Of a DNA stretch of 64,000 bases, positions 27,901 through 37,239 are shown piece by piece. The translations under genes were made by a program, and so were the position numbers. Source of the DNA: Acidobacteriota bacterium (lineage in GTDB: Bacteria; Acidobacteriota; Blastocatellia; Pyrinomonadales; Pyrinomonadaceae); assembly GCA_016700175.1 (NCBI GenBank), contig CP065003.1, positions 816,001 through 880,000 of the forward strand. Direction: 5' to 3'. Position 1 is the first letter of the stretch. Each line of letters opens with the position of its first letter. The notes below the pieces were generated by a model, which saw nothing but the letters and a program-made list of their open reading frames with translations, did not search any database and was not told where the DNA came from.

Positions 27901-28805
27901 AAGTGCTTAAGAGTGCTCAGAATCAAATAAAGACCAGCTCGTCGAAGTCTCCGGACTCACAGGTTGGTGAGTAAAACAAGCAGGCAATGAAACAGCGCTG
28001 CTTCCCCTGCAGCGATACCTGTAAACAAACCTCCGATGGACCATCGGCGGCTGCAAAGAGCAGGGTTTGTTCTCGGTCACCTCTGAATAGTGGAAATCGT
28101 CCTATTGTTCCAGAAAGTTAGGGACCTACCCTGCCTCTCTTCTCGTTGCCGATCTGGGCGCCAACCATTGCACCCGGCCTCGTTCCGGTATTCAAGAGTT
28201 GTGGAGAACCTGCATTGTACTTTCCACCCACTCTATCGCCCCAGCCCTGCTATTGCATCAGTTAACCCGGTGTTTTTCGACATAACAAATGTAATAGACC
28301 TTACAGAACCAACTACGACATTTATGCTATGCAAAAACACCATATTTGACCTACCGCCTTCAGACCGAACGTCGCAAACATCGGATCGCAGCCCAAATTC
28401 AGGGATCGTGAAATCTCAACACGTTCAAGTACCTGTAAGCTCACATTAACTCACGTCTGTAAACTGCTCGTTAAATGGACCTTCCTGCCGACCGTAAATC
28501 ATTCGAGTCTTAAACAGTTCCCGGGACCTTCCACGACTTTGCGCGCTCTTCAAGTGCCCGGATATCTTTGGGATACCTTCACAAACCCGACAAACCGCGT
28601 GAAATTCACGAGCCAGGCTTCTGGAAATCTGCGCTATTAGAAGTTTACTGTCGTACAATTCTCCTATGAATCTCTGGTTTGATAATGTAGTCTTGACAAG
28701 GGCATTAACTTGCCCCTCCTTAAACCTCGTAGCGTTTACAGATCAAGTGAAGTCATTGGCAATGATCATTTATTCGCTGCAATCTCCTTCTCAGATTCCA
28801 ATGCC
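27901..28805. other. Long non-coding spacer between divergent regulators
   Basis: About 900 bp without a convincing gene. It is richer in A+T than the neighbours in its right half. The left 170 bp carry strong helices (listed separately). The right end has GGGCA-6-TGCCC at 28700-28715 near a TTGACA (28693-28698), possibly a promoter/operator for the right-hand regulator, but no good -10 follows. Promoters of both regulators are expected here. Confidence 0.5.
27959..28071 (-). other. Candidate structured leader RNA of the response regulator gene
   Basis: Two adjoining folded units can be drawn by eye. Unit 1: ACAGGT (27959-27964) pairs with ACCTGT (28017-28022) and encloses a hairpin CGCTGC/GCAGCG (27996-28001/28009-28014). 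Unit 2 is a three-way junction: AACAAACC (28024-28031) pairs with GGTTTGTT (28064-28071), enclosing CCGATG/CATCGG (28033-28038/28042-28047) and CTGC/GCAG (28051-28054/28060-28063). On the minus strand it would end 58 nt before the regulator start codon. I do not recognise a known riboswitch class. Strand and function are uncertain. Confidence 0.35.
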
Positions 28806-29501
28806 ATGAACGAAACCCGTCGCAACCTGGTGGCTGATCCTATCCGTGTACTCTTTGTTGCGGAGCACCAGATGGTACAAGACAGTTTCAAGCTCCTGAT
28901 CGGTTCAAGTGACGACCTCGTCGTGGTTGCCATGACCTCTGAGGATATAGGCACGGCTCCGTACAAGTTCAAATCGGCTCCGGAGGTCGCAGTCATCTCA
29001 CTCTCAAAAAGCGGCCGGGCCGAGCTTATCACTACCCTTCTCAAGGACTTTCCGGATCTCCGCGTCGTCGTCGTAGTGAAGAGCGAAGATCTGGATCTGC
29101 AAGCGCATGCACTGGAACTCGGTGCCGTGGGTATAGTCCATGAAGATCAGAACCCTGCACTCCTCTTGGAGGCGATCCGCCAGACTCATTCCGGGGAGAC
29201 CTGGCTAAATCAGGTCGTCCTCAACAAACTGCTCCAAAGGAAAAAGTCCGATGAACCCCAAAACGGACCAAATGCGAGCAAGTTCGACTCAAGTTCAGGG
29301 TTCGAGAGTCTGACCAACCGCGAACTTGAAGTCCTCGATCTGATCGGCACAGGTTTGAAGAACAAAGAGATTGCGGAAAAGCTTCTGATCAGCGAACCCA
29401 CAGTCCGCTGTCACCTGAGTTCGATCTACGGGAAGCTTGGTGTCAAAGATCGTCTGAATCTTGTTATAAAGGCCTACCAGATCGGACTTCTCGAGATCTA
29501 G
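28806..29501 (+). CDS. LuxR-type regulator with a degenerate receiver domain
   Basis: A 231-residue protein with the fold order of a NarL-type regulator. Counted from the ATG at 28806, the receiver (12-125) lacks the key residues: the DD pair is reduced to Glu20, the phospho-acceptor position is Ser65 (EVAVISLSKSG), and the switch Lys is Glu113 (IVHEDQ). The C-terminal HTH (168-230) is intact: LTNRELEVLDLIGTGLKNKE and EPTVRCHLSSIYGKL. It therefore probably works without phosphorylation. A TTG at 28710 would add 32 residues with no family match; no strong ribosome site marks either start. It is divergent from the canonical regulator and may be its antagonist or partner. Confidence 0.88.
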   Translation: MNETRRNLVADPIRVLFVAEHQMVQDSFKLLIGSSDDLVVVAMTSEDIGTAPYKFKSAPEVAVISLSKSGRAELITTLLKDFPDLRVVVVVKSEDLDLQAHALELGAVGIVHEDQNPALLLEAIRQTHSGETWLNQVVLNKLLQRKKSDEPQNGPNASKFDSSSGFESLTNRELEVLDLIGTGLKNKEIAEKLLISEPTVRCHLSSIYGKLGVKDRLNLVIKAYQIGLLEI

Positions 29502-30211
29502 AAGTGCCCTTCACGATGAGGTCGCGCCAACACTACTGCTCTAGGTCGCCTCACCAATTCCTGCCCCTGGATGCCGCCAATACCAGCGCGAGCCGCAGAT
29601 TTGCTGATCAGCCTCTTCAGCCGATTCCCATCCCTGATTTACCGGAAATCGAACTTTAGCGTATATTCAAGTGCTTATCAAGCTTTTCTCAACTGACACT
29701 TTAAGAGAGCTGATGTGAACCTTTACAAAATTAAGACTTAAGCCGCAGAACGATCAGGAACTGCTGATCTGATAGTTCAACAAAGCTGACAATCAACTTT
29801 AATCCATTTCGCCTAACAAAGGAGACGGATCGGGATCAAGGCATCACCTTTCTTGTTAGAGGCGGATGCGGTGAGTTTTTGCGTAGTCTGCTGGAGTTTT
29901 ATTAGCGTTGTCCCGACACGGCGGCCGGTTCTCGTGAATCGAGAATGCTGAATCGTAGATAGAAAGTGCCGGAGTGCAACCTGGACGGCTTTGCGGACCG
30001 CCGGCCACTCGCCGTTGCGGAGATCATCCGCCCTCGCTTCCCTTCTCCCGGTCCCGGTTTCGGATGGTCCTCTTCGCTTCGCGCAGACCGGTAGTCCTTC
30101 GCTCGGCCGACCGATTTACCCGCTCCGCGCGATATCTGCTACAATCGTCGCCTTCCCGCATTCTTTTCAATCAGACAGAAAAACCTATCCCGAACGAACA
30201 GGGGGACCTCT
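29502..30211. other. Spacer with no recognised gene
   Basis: A 710-bp stretch of mixed composition, A+T-rich around 29640-29830. I see no reading with codon use or motifs like a gene, no tRNA and no clear terminator. The last 70 bp carry TACAAT (30140-30145), a weak -10 candidate for the transporter gene, and GGGGGA seven bases before its ATG. Confidence 0.5.
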
Positions 30212-31963
<1,752 letters not shown>

Positions 31964-31993
31964 AGTGCCGGTGCCCTTCGAACTACGAAGCCA

Positions 31994-32021
31994 TTGACAA
32001 GGTTCTGAACAGGTATAGAAT
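31994..32021 (+). promoter_or_regulatory. Sigma-70-like promoter of tRNA-Gly
   Basis: TTGACA at 31994-31999, a 16-base spacer, then TAGAAT at 32016-32021. The tRNA begins at 32031, nine bases further on. The -35 is a perfect consensus. Confidence 0.65.
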
Positions 32022-32030
32022 TGTGATCAA

Positions 32031-32106
32031 GCGGGAATAGCTCAGTTGGTAGAGCGCAACCTTCCCATGGTTGAAGCCGCGGGTTCGAGTCCCGTTTCCC
32101 GCTCCA
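32031..32106 (+). tRNA. tRNA-Gly (anticodon CCC)
   Basis: A full cloverleaf of 76 bases with encoded CCA. Acceptor stem GCGGGAA (32031-32037) pairs with TTCCCGC (32096-32102), discriminator T, CCA at 32104-32106. Anticodon stem CAACC/GGTTG encloses loop TTCCCAT, anticodon CCC at 32064-32066. The T arm has the TTCGAGT loop. It decodes GGG. Confidence 0.97.
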
Positions 32107-32425
32107 GAAGATCAAGGCGCCGCGAATCTTTGTTTTGCGGCGCCGAATCTTTTTCCGCCAACCGTTTTCCCGCATTTCAACCGGACAGTGCCGGCACTCA
32201 AGGAGTCGGTTCCATAAGCGATCTCACACGCACCAAGATCGCGGCAAGTGCCATCCGCCCGGAAAACAGTGTGTGGCTTCCGCACACAATTCAGAGCGAT
32301 TGACGAACACCGGAACTCGTCCGGCCCCCTCCAGGATCAGATCAAGCCCGCATTTTCAGACCTTCCAAGCCCTTTTCCCTTACGGAACGCCGGTTGCGCT
32401 TATCTCTTCCGGAGGACCGAACTGT
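32107..32425. other. Spacer between tRNA and kinase-like gene
   Basis: About 320 bp. A short inverted repeat AAGGCGCCGCGAATCTTTG... TTTGCGGCGCCGAATCTTTT near 32113-32152 could act as the tRNA terminator (GGCGCCGC/GCGGCGCC stem followed by a T-rich stretch). The open frame upstream of 32426 has no family match and no ribosome site, so I regard it as non-coding. Confidence 0.45.
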
Positions 32426-33337
32426 ATGAAAAAGCTGTGTTTAATATTGACGGTCGCCCTGCAGGCATTGAATGGCGCCGCGTACACGCAGACGAACGGC
32501 GAAAACGAGGCCCGTGCCGTGATGTGGAAGAAAGTGGATATCGCCTCACGTGATCTGTATCTGGGTCCCGGCGGCGATGAGATGGTCCCCGACATATCGA
32601 GGGTCGAGTTCGTTGAAGAGAAGAAGGGCGGATCGTCGCTCAAATACGAGATCATCGATGCGAACGGGCGGGAATGGGTCGCGAAGATCGACAAGGAAAG
32701 CCAGCCTGAAACGGCCGCGGTGAGGCTGCTTTGGGGACTCGGTTATTTAACCGAGATCAACTACCTCGTCCCGGAGATCACCATTCCCGGAAAGGGCACT
32801 TTCAAGAATGTGCGTCTCGAAGCGAGGCCAAAGGACATCGACCGAGGCGACCGTTGGGAATGGGACGAGAATCCGTTCGTCGGAACCAAGGAACTTGCCG
32901 GCCTGAAAATCATGATGGTCTTCTTCAATAACTGGGACGTGAAGACCGGCAACAACATCATCCTGAACAAGGACGGAACGGCGCACTACGCGATAAGCGA
33001 CCTTGGAGCGACCTTCGGCCAGCTCGGCGGGAACGACCTGCCGATCATATGGAGGTTCGGACGGAGTATCAACGAACCCGAAGACTATGAAAAGACAGAG
33101 CTTGTCGAAGAGACCGACGGGAACAAGATCGAGCTCGCCTACAAGGGAAGAAAGTCGGGCATCTTCGACGAGGCTACAAAGGGAGAGGCGCGATGGCTCG
33201 TCGGCCTCCTCAGGCAATTGAGCAAGCAGCAGATCCGGGACGCATTCCGCGCCGCCAACTACACCGACGATGAGATCGAGACTTATGTGGGCGCGGTGAT
33301 CGCGCGGATCGACGAGCTCGACAAGGCAAGCCGATGA
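32426..33337 (+). CDS. Exported kinase-like protein of unknown function
   Basis: A 303-residue protein with a signal peptide (MKKLCLILTVALQALNGAAYTQ). The start at 32426 is set by GGAGGA nine bases upstream. I do not recognise a named family, but the order of motifs resembles a protein-kinase/HipA/FAM20-like fold. These are a strand lysine (WVAKI, Lys87), a helix with Glu95, a catalytic-loop-like FNNWDVKTGNN (Asp171, Asn176), and a metal-binding-like ISDLGATFG (Asp192). It overlaps the next gene by 4 bp (ATGA), and that gene encodes a DUF4956 membrane protein, so the two very likely act together. DUF4956 genes elsewhere also neighbour CotH-like secreted kinases. Enzymatic activity is inference. 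Confidence 0.7.
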   Translation: MKKLCLILTVALQALNGAAYTQTNGENEARAVMWKKVDIASRDLYLGPGGDEMVPDISRVEFVEEKKGGSSLKYEIIDANGREWVAKIDKESQPETAAVRLLWGLGYLTEINYLVPEITIPGKGTFKNVRLEARPKDIDRGDRWEWDENPFVGTKELAGLKIMMVFFNNWDVKTGNNIILNKDGTAHYAISDLGATFGQLGGNDLPIIWRFGRSINEPEDYEKTELVEETDGNKIELAYKGRKSGIFDEATKGEARWLVGLLRQLSKQQIRDAFRAANYTDDEIETYVGAVIARIDELDKASR

Positions 33338-34203
33338 AGATAGGCCTCCGCGGATACATTTTCGGAATTCTGTACGGAGCTGTCGTCGTGGCGCTGCTCG
33401 CGTTCGCCGTGATCCACATTGCGTACCTCGACGGCGTGGGGCTTCCCGCCAATTCGGCACCGGTCGAAACCAGCGTTGCGACAAACGGCGGCCAGGGCGT
33501 GCTTGACGTCCTCTTCGGCGGCGGAGACCAGGGAACGAGTGTCTGGCACGCGAGTCCGGGCGAGATCATTCTAAGGTTTTTCGTGGCGGTCGTTCTCTCG
33601 ACGATCCTAGTATTCCGCCCGCGCCGGTATGTTTCGGGCTACGAGCGCGGTCTGCACGTCGCCGAGACGCAGATCCTTTTGTCGGTCGTCGCCGCGGCGT
33701 TGATGCTGATCGTCGGAGACAGCGCCGCCCGCGCTTTTGCGATCTTCGCCGCGGTGGCTCTCGTTCGCTTCAGGACGAACATACGCGATCCCAAGGAGGT
33801 CACCGTCCTTCTGATCTGCATGGCGCTTGGCCTGGCCGCAGGGGTTGGCAGATGGGACCTTGGTGTCCTCTTATGCGTTTTTGCACTGGTGCTTCTATGG
33901 TTCCTTGAACAGGCTGAGCCGGAATTCGTGCTCCGTCCGATGGAGCTGAAGTTGAAGACCCGAGACGCCGAAAAGACCAAGGAAACGGTCGAGGATCTTC
34001 TCCGCGAGAAGGATATCGAATCGGACCTTCTGAGGCTCAGGCAATCGGAGGATTCAAGTTCGCAGGTCATCTTTCTGACCCGCCTTCAGTTGTCTATGTC
34101 CACGGATGAGCTGAGTGAAGAGATCATGGAACGCGACGAAGGGCTTATCGAGTCGATCTCGTGGAAGATGTCGAAGAAATCCAAGACCCTTTACCAGCAC
34201 TGA
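33334..34203 (+). CDS. DUF4956 membrane protein
   Basis: A 289-residue membrane protein. A first hydrophobic segment spans about residues 8-30. After a short exported loop come four more segments between about 72 and 190, carrying the DUF4956 signature ALVRFRTNIRDPKEVTVLLI and the following CMALGLAAGVGRW. The last 90 residues are cytosolic, charged and helical, and look like a regulatory or oligomerisation domain. It is translationally coupled to the kinase-like gene. DUF4956 proteins have no established function; links to polyphosphate or cell-surface phosphorylation have been suggested from neighbouring genes in other bacteria. Here the context supports a two-protein envelope system. Confidence 0.85.
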   Translation: MKIGLRGYIFGILYGAVVVALLAFAVIHIAYLDGVGLPANSAPVETSVATNGGQGVLDVLFGGGDQGTSVWHASPGEIILRFFVAVVLSTILVFRPRRYVSGYERGLHVAETQILLSVVAAALMLIVGDSAARAFAIFAAVALVRFRTNIRDPKEVTVLLICMALGLAAGVGRWDLGVLLCVFALVLLWFLEQAEPEFVLRPMELKLKTRDAEKTKETVEDLLREKDIESDLLRLRQSEDSSSQVIFLTRLQLSMSTDELSEEIMERDEGLIESISWKMSKKSKTLYQH

Positions 34204-34255
34204 CAAGCTGAAAGAATCGGAGAATTTCAGGACCGATCGAGTCTGACAAAAACAA

Positions 34256-34529
34256 CAGTTGGAGGCTGTCTGAAAACTAACGGCAGGGAATTTCCCAAAC
34301 ATGTTTGAGCCCACAATCTCGAGAAAATGACCATCAGTTGCCCCCCGCTTCAGCGGGGGGATCGAAAGGGCCAATAGATTATCTCGCCGGCTTCAGCCGG
34401 CTATCTAAGGGCTAAAGCCCCTATCCTGTTATGCTTACCGGGTTGACCCCCGGCTGAAGCCGGGGGCAACTGATCTGTCTGATTCTCAGAAATGCCGATT
34501 CTCGGTACCTTTCAGACAGCCTCCAACTG
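34256..34529. mobile_element. MITE-like element with perfect 20-bp terminal inverted repeats
   Basis: The left end CAGTTGGAGGCTGTCTGAAA (34256-34275) is the exact reverse complement of 34510-34529. Inside are nested palindromes: CCCCCCGC-TTCA-GCGGGGGG at 34341-34360, GCCGGC-TTCA-GCCGGC at 34386-34401, AGGGCTAAAGCCCCT at 34408-34422, and CCCCCGGCT/AGCCGGGGG at 34447-34466. ATCAGTTG and CAACTGAT flank the first and last palindromes, making a second inner inverted pair. There is no transposase gene and no clear target duplication. The GGCTGTCTGAAA end resembles ends of some insertion sequences, but I cannot name one. Confidence 0.6.
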
Positions 34530-34573
34530 ATACCTCAAAGCCGGAATGGCAAACCTCTTGAGCCTTCACACAG

Positions 34574-34601
34574 AAAAAGGCTGCCCTTCTTCCAGGCAGC
34601 C
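34574..34601 (-). terminator. Rho-independent terminator of the tyrosine-phosphatase-like gene
   Basis: On the minus strand GGCTGCC, a 9-base loop, GGCAGCC, then TTTTT at 34578-34574. It lies 24 bp after the stop codon of the phosphatase gene. The plus strand also has a T-rich stretch after the stem, so it may work both ways. Confidence 0.8.
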
Positions 34602-34624
34602 ACTTTTCTTTCTCTGAAACGGGT

Positions 34625-35227
34625 TTACTTAACGACGGCCACTTCAGACGGGATCTTCGCCGGAGGGGCGTCGCGAAGACCTTTCATTTCGGCGTAGTCC
34701 TTCACGAAACTCTTCATGGGCTTGTAGAACCAGAGGAAGGTATAGAAGTCGAAATCTTTCATCTCTTCATATACCTGATCGTAGTTCCAGCCGTAATTGT
34801 TGAAGCGGTACACCGCTCCCATCGCTCCCGTACGGTGCTTGCCGCCCCTGCAGTGAACGAAGAAATTGCCCGTCTCAGGATTCGACACGACGCTAAGAAA
34901 CTCATCGGCGGCCCCTTCCGGCGGATACTTCTTGTCGCTCATAGGAATGTGAACGTATCTCATTCCCAACGATTCCACGAGCTCCTTCTCCCAGTCTTTA
35001 GGATCGTTCCTCAAATTGACAACCGTCTTGATACCCATTTCCGCCAGAACCTTGAACTCTTCTTTCTCGGGCTGTCCGCCCCTGTAGAACCGTGAATCCA
35101 TCTGGCCGAAATTCTTGATAGATACTTCCGGAAAGTGCTCTTTCGTCTTCCACTGTCCGAAGGATACGGCCGCGAGCGCCAGCGAAACAGCGCACACCGC
35201 AGCCGCAGTAAACAACTGCTTATTCAT
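34625..35227 (-). CDS. Exported dual-specificity/tyrosine phosphatase-like protein
   Basis: A 200-residue protein with a signal peptide (LFTAAAVCAVSLALAAVSFGQ), then a compact cysteine phosphatase domain. The signature HCRGGKHRTG gives the C(x5)R active site, and the general acid may be the Asp in IPMSDKKYPP. FYRGGQPEKEEFKVLAEMGI and TVVNLRNDP are typical of the PTP/DSP group found in exported bacterial proteins. I chose the ATG at 35227, eight bases after GGGAG; another ATG-like start at 35245 adds six residues. It ends just before a strong terminator. Substrate could be a phosphoprotein, phosphoinositide or sugar phosphate outside the cytoplasm. Confidence 0.87.
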   Translation of the reverse strand: MNKQLFTAAAVCAVSLALAAVSFGQWKTKEHFPEVSIKNFGQMDSRFYRGGQPEKEEFKVLAEMGIKTVVNLRNDPKDWEKELVESLGMRYVHIPMSDKKYPPEGAADEFLSVVSNPETGNFFVHCRGGKHRTGAMGAVYRFNNYGWNYDQVYEEMKDFDFYTFLWFYKPMKSFVKDYAEMKGLRDAPPAKIPSEVAVVK

Positions 35228-35474
35228 CAATAGCTCCCTTATCAAATCTCGTTTGCGAGGTCTTGTAATTGTAGAAACCGGTGAGGTCCCGGTCTTTGCG
35301 GGTTACTGACGCTTCACTCCACCGCTGCGTTGCAAGAAACGTCCGTTCGTTTTCAGTTGCAGTGTCCGAGCGCCTTCGCCCGGGCGCAACCGTTCCGAAC
35401 TTACCGTGCATCTTGGTCGTTGTCGATCCATTTCCTTATCACAACCTGACAGATATTGCCTCGAGGAGAAAAGA

Positions 35475-37076
35475 ATGAAAGCTCTGGCGGTTTGCTCCAT
35501 CCTGTTCCTGGCCGTTCTCATTTTCCCGGCGCTTGTGCCGGCACAACCGCCCGACACGTCCGGGAAACCGCGCGATCAAAAGAAGGAAGCGGACAAGGTC
35601 TATGACGACTGGATCTCGAAGGACGTCGCGTACATCGCCACGAAAGCGGAAAAGGAAGCTTTTAGTAAACTGAAAACGCGCGAGGAAAAGGAGAACTTCA
35701 TCGCCGTTTTCTGGGATCTGCGAGATCCCGATCCGGACACGGAAGTGAACGAGTACCGCGAGGAATACTACGAGCGGATGACCTATGCGAACGAACACTT
35801 TACATCCGGAATACCCGGATGGATGACCGATCGCGGACGGATCTACATCACCTGGGGTAAGCCGGACAGCGTCGAATCGAGACCGATGGGCGGATCTTAC
35901 GACAGGCCCGCCTGGGAAGGCGGCGGGACGACCTCGACGTATCCGTTCGAGATCTGGTTTTACAGGAGCCGGGACGGACTCAGGTCCGGAGTGGAATTCG
36001 AGTTCGTAGACAGGTCGGGCACCGGCGAGTACCGACTCTCGATCAACCCCAACGAGAAGGACGCCCTTTTGTTCGTTCCCGGAGCCGGCCCCACAACGGG
36101 TGAACTGCTGGGAATTGAAAGACGATCGGACCGAATCGCAGGGATCGGAAACCGCAACTACCTCCGCGAACAGGACTCGCCCTTCGTAAAGCTCGAGAAC
36201 ATTTCGATGGCGTTCTCGCCGCCTCCCGTCCGCGGCTCCGCGCTGACCGGAACGCTTGAAGACACCCCGGTCATCGACAACAACCCGCTCGACTTCGATA
36301 TGCGCATCGACCTTTTCCGTCAGGGCGAGGACTCGGTTATCGCGACTTTCACCATCCTCACGAACAACAGCGAACTTTCCTTTTCGGATCTTGGAGGCGT
36401 GAGGACCGCCCGGGTCAACGTCCTCGGCCGGATCGATTCCGTGACGGGCCGCAAAACCGGCAGTTTCGAAGAATCTGTCACTGCCTCGGAACACTCCGGG
36501 GATCCCTCGTTGGCCGGTATCAGCCGTTCGATATATCAGAGCTCGAAGAGCCTCGCGCCCGGAAGGTACAAAGTTACAGTGAACCTGAGGGACGTTGTGT
36601 CCGGAAGCCGCGGAACACGAGAGCTCGGGTTCGAGGTGCCGGACTACTCCGGCGGCGCGCTTTCGACTTCAACACTTGTTCTTGCTTCGACGCATCGCGC
36701 CTCGGGCCCGAACGAAACGGGAGCCCGGTTCGTGATCGGCGGCACGAAGGTGATCCCGAATCTGACCGGCGAGTTCAGGAGAGGTCAGGAGGTGGGGGTC
36801 TATCTTCAGGTTTACAATGCCGCGATCGATCAGACGACACTGAGGCCGGTCGTCGACGTCTCGTACCTACTGTTAAAGGACGGGATAGAGATCGAACAGA
36901 GATCGGAAGACTGGTCAGGACTTAGCGAGTCATCTGGAAGGATCACTCTCGCGAAGCTTTTCCCTACCGGGCACCTCGAGCCAGGCAGCTACCGGGTCAA
37001 GATCGTCATTTCGGATCGTGTAGGGGAATCCGGACGCTCTCTTTCTCCTTCTGCCGAATTCACTCTCCTGCCTTAA
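35475..37076 (+). CDS. Secreted GWxTD-domain protein
   Basis: A 533-residue protein with signal peptide (MKALAVCSILFLAVLIFPAL). The GWxTD region reads ENFIAVFWDLRDPDPDTEVNE, then IPGWMTDRGRIYITWGKPD about residues 115-135. The remaining two thirds look like beta-sandwich repeats (ISMAFSPPPV, APGRYKVTVNLRDVVSG, EPGSYRVKIVISDRVG). GWxTD proteins are common in Acidobacteriota and Bacteroidota and have no proven function. GAGGAG seven bases before the ATG at 35475 sets the start. It stands alone, divergent from the phosphatase gene. Confidence 0.9.
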   Translation: MKALAVCSILFLAVLIFPALVPAQPPDTSGKPRDQKKEADKVYDDWISKDVAYIATKAEKEAFSKLKTREEKENFIAVFWDLRDPDPDTEVNEYREEYYERMTYANEHFTSGIPGWMTDRGRIYITWGKPDSVESRPMGGSYDRPAWEGGGTTSTYPFEIWFYRSRDGLRSGVEFEFVDRSGTGEYRLSINPNEKDALLFVPGAGPTTGELLGIERRSDRIAGIGNRNYLREQDSPFVKLENISMAFSPPPVRGSALTGTLEDTPVIDNNPLDFDMRIDLFRQGEDSVIATFTILTNNSELSFSDLGGVRTARVNVLGRIDSVTGRKTGSFEESVTASEHSGDPSLAGISRSIYQSSKSLAPGRYKVTVNLRDVVSGSRGTRELGFEVPDYSGGALSTSTLVLASTHRASGPNETGARFVIGGTKVIPNLTGEFRRGQEVGVYLQVYNAAIDQTTLRPVVDVSYLLLKDGIEIEQRSEDWSGLSESSGRITLAKLFPTGHLEPGSYRVKIVISDRVGESGRSLSPSAEFTLLP

Positions 37077-37239
37077 GGGTCGCCATCTGACAGAACAGGG
37101 CTGCCTGTGCTCCGGCATCGGCGGCTTTCTTTGTTGAAGGCTGGAATCCGTGCCGGGTGAGTGTCTTTTGTGCGGTCCTGAAAAAGGTGGTAGATTTTCG
37201 ATAATCTTTCAACAGTCCACACCCGAGCAAGACACTCAA

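Noticed and set aside
28017..28071. Resemblance to a cyclic-di-GMP (GEMM) riboswitch because of AAACC and GCAAAG words on the plus strand
   Set aside because: The GNRA-loop hairpin and the receptor helix are missing, and the plus-strand direction does not lead closely into a gene start.
32135..32425. Upstream extension of the kinase-like protein
   Set aside because: Arg/Ser-rich with no family look; the internal ATG has a strong ribosome site and a signal peptide.
34256..34529. Complete insertion sequence
   Set aside because: Only 274 bp with no transposase reading frame and no clear target duplication; treated as MITE-like instead.
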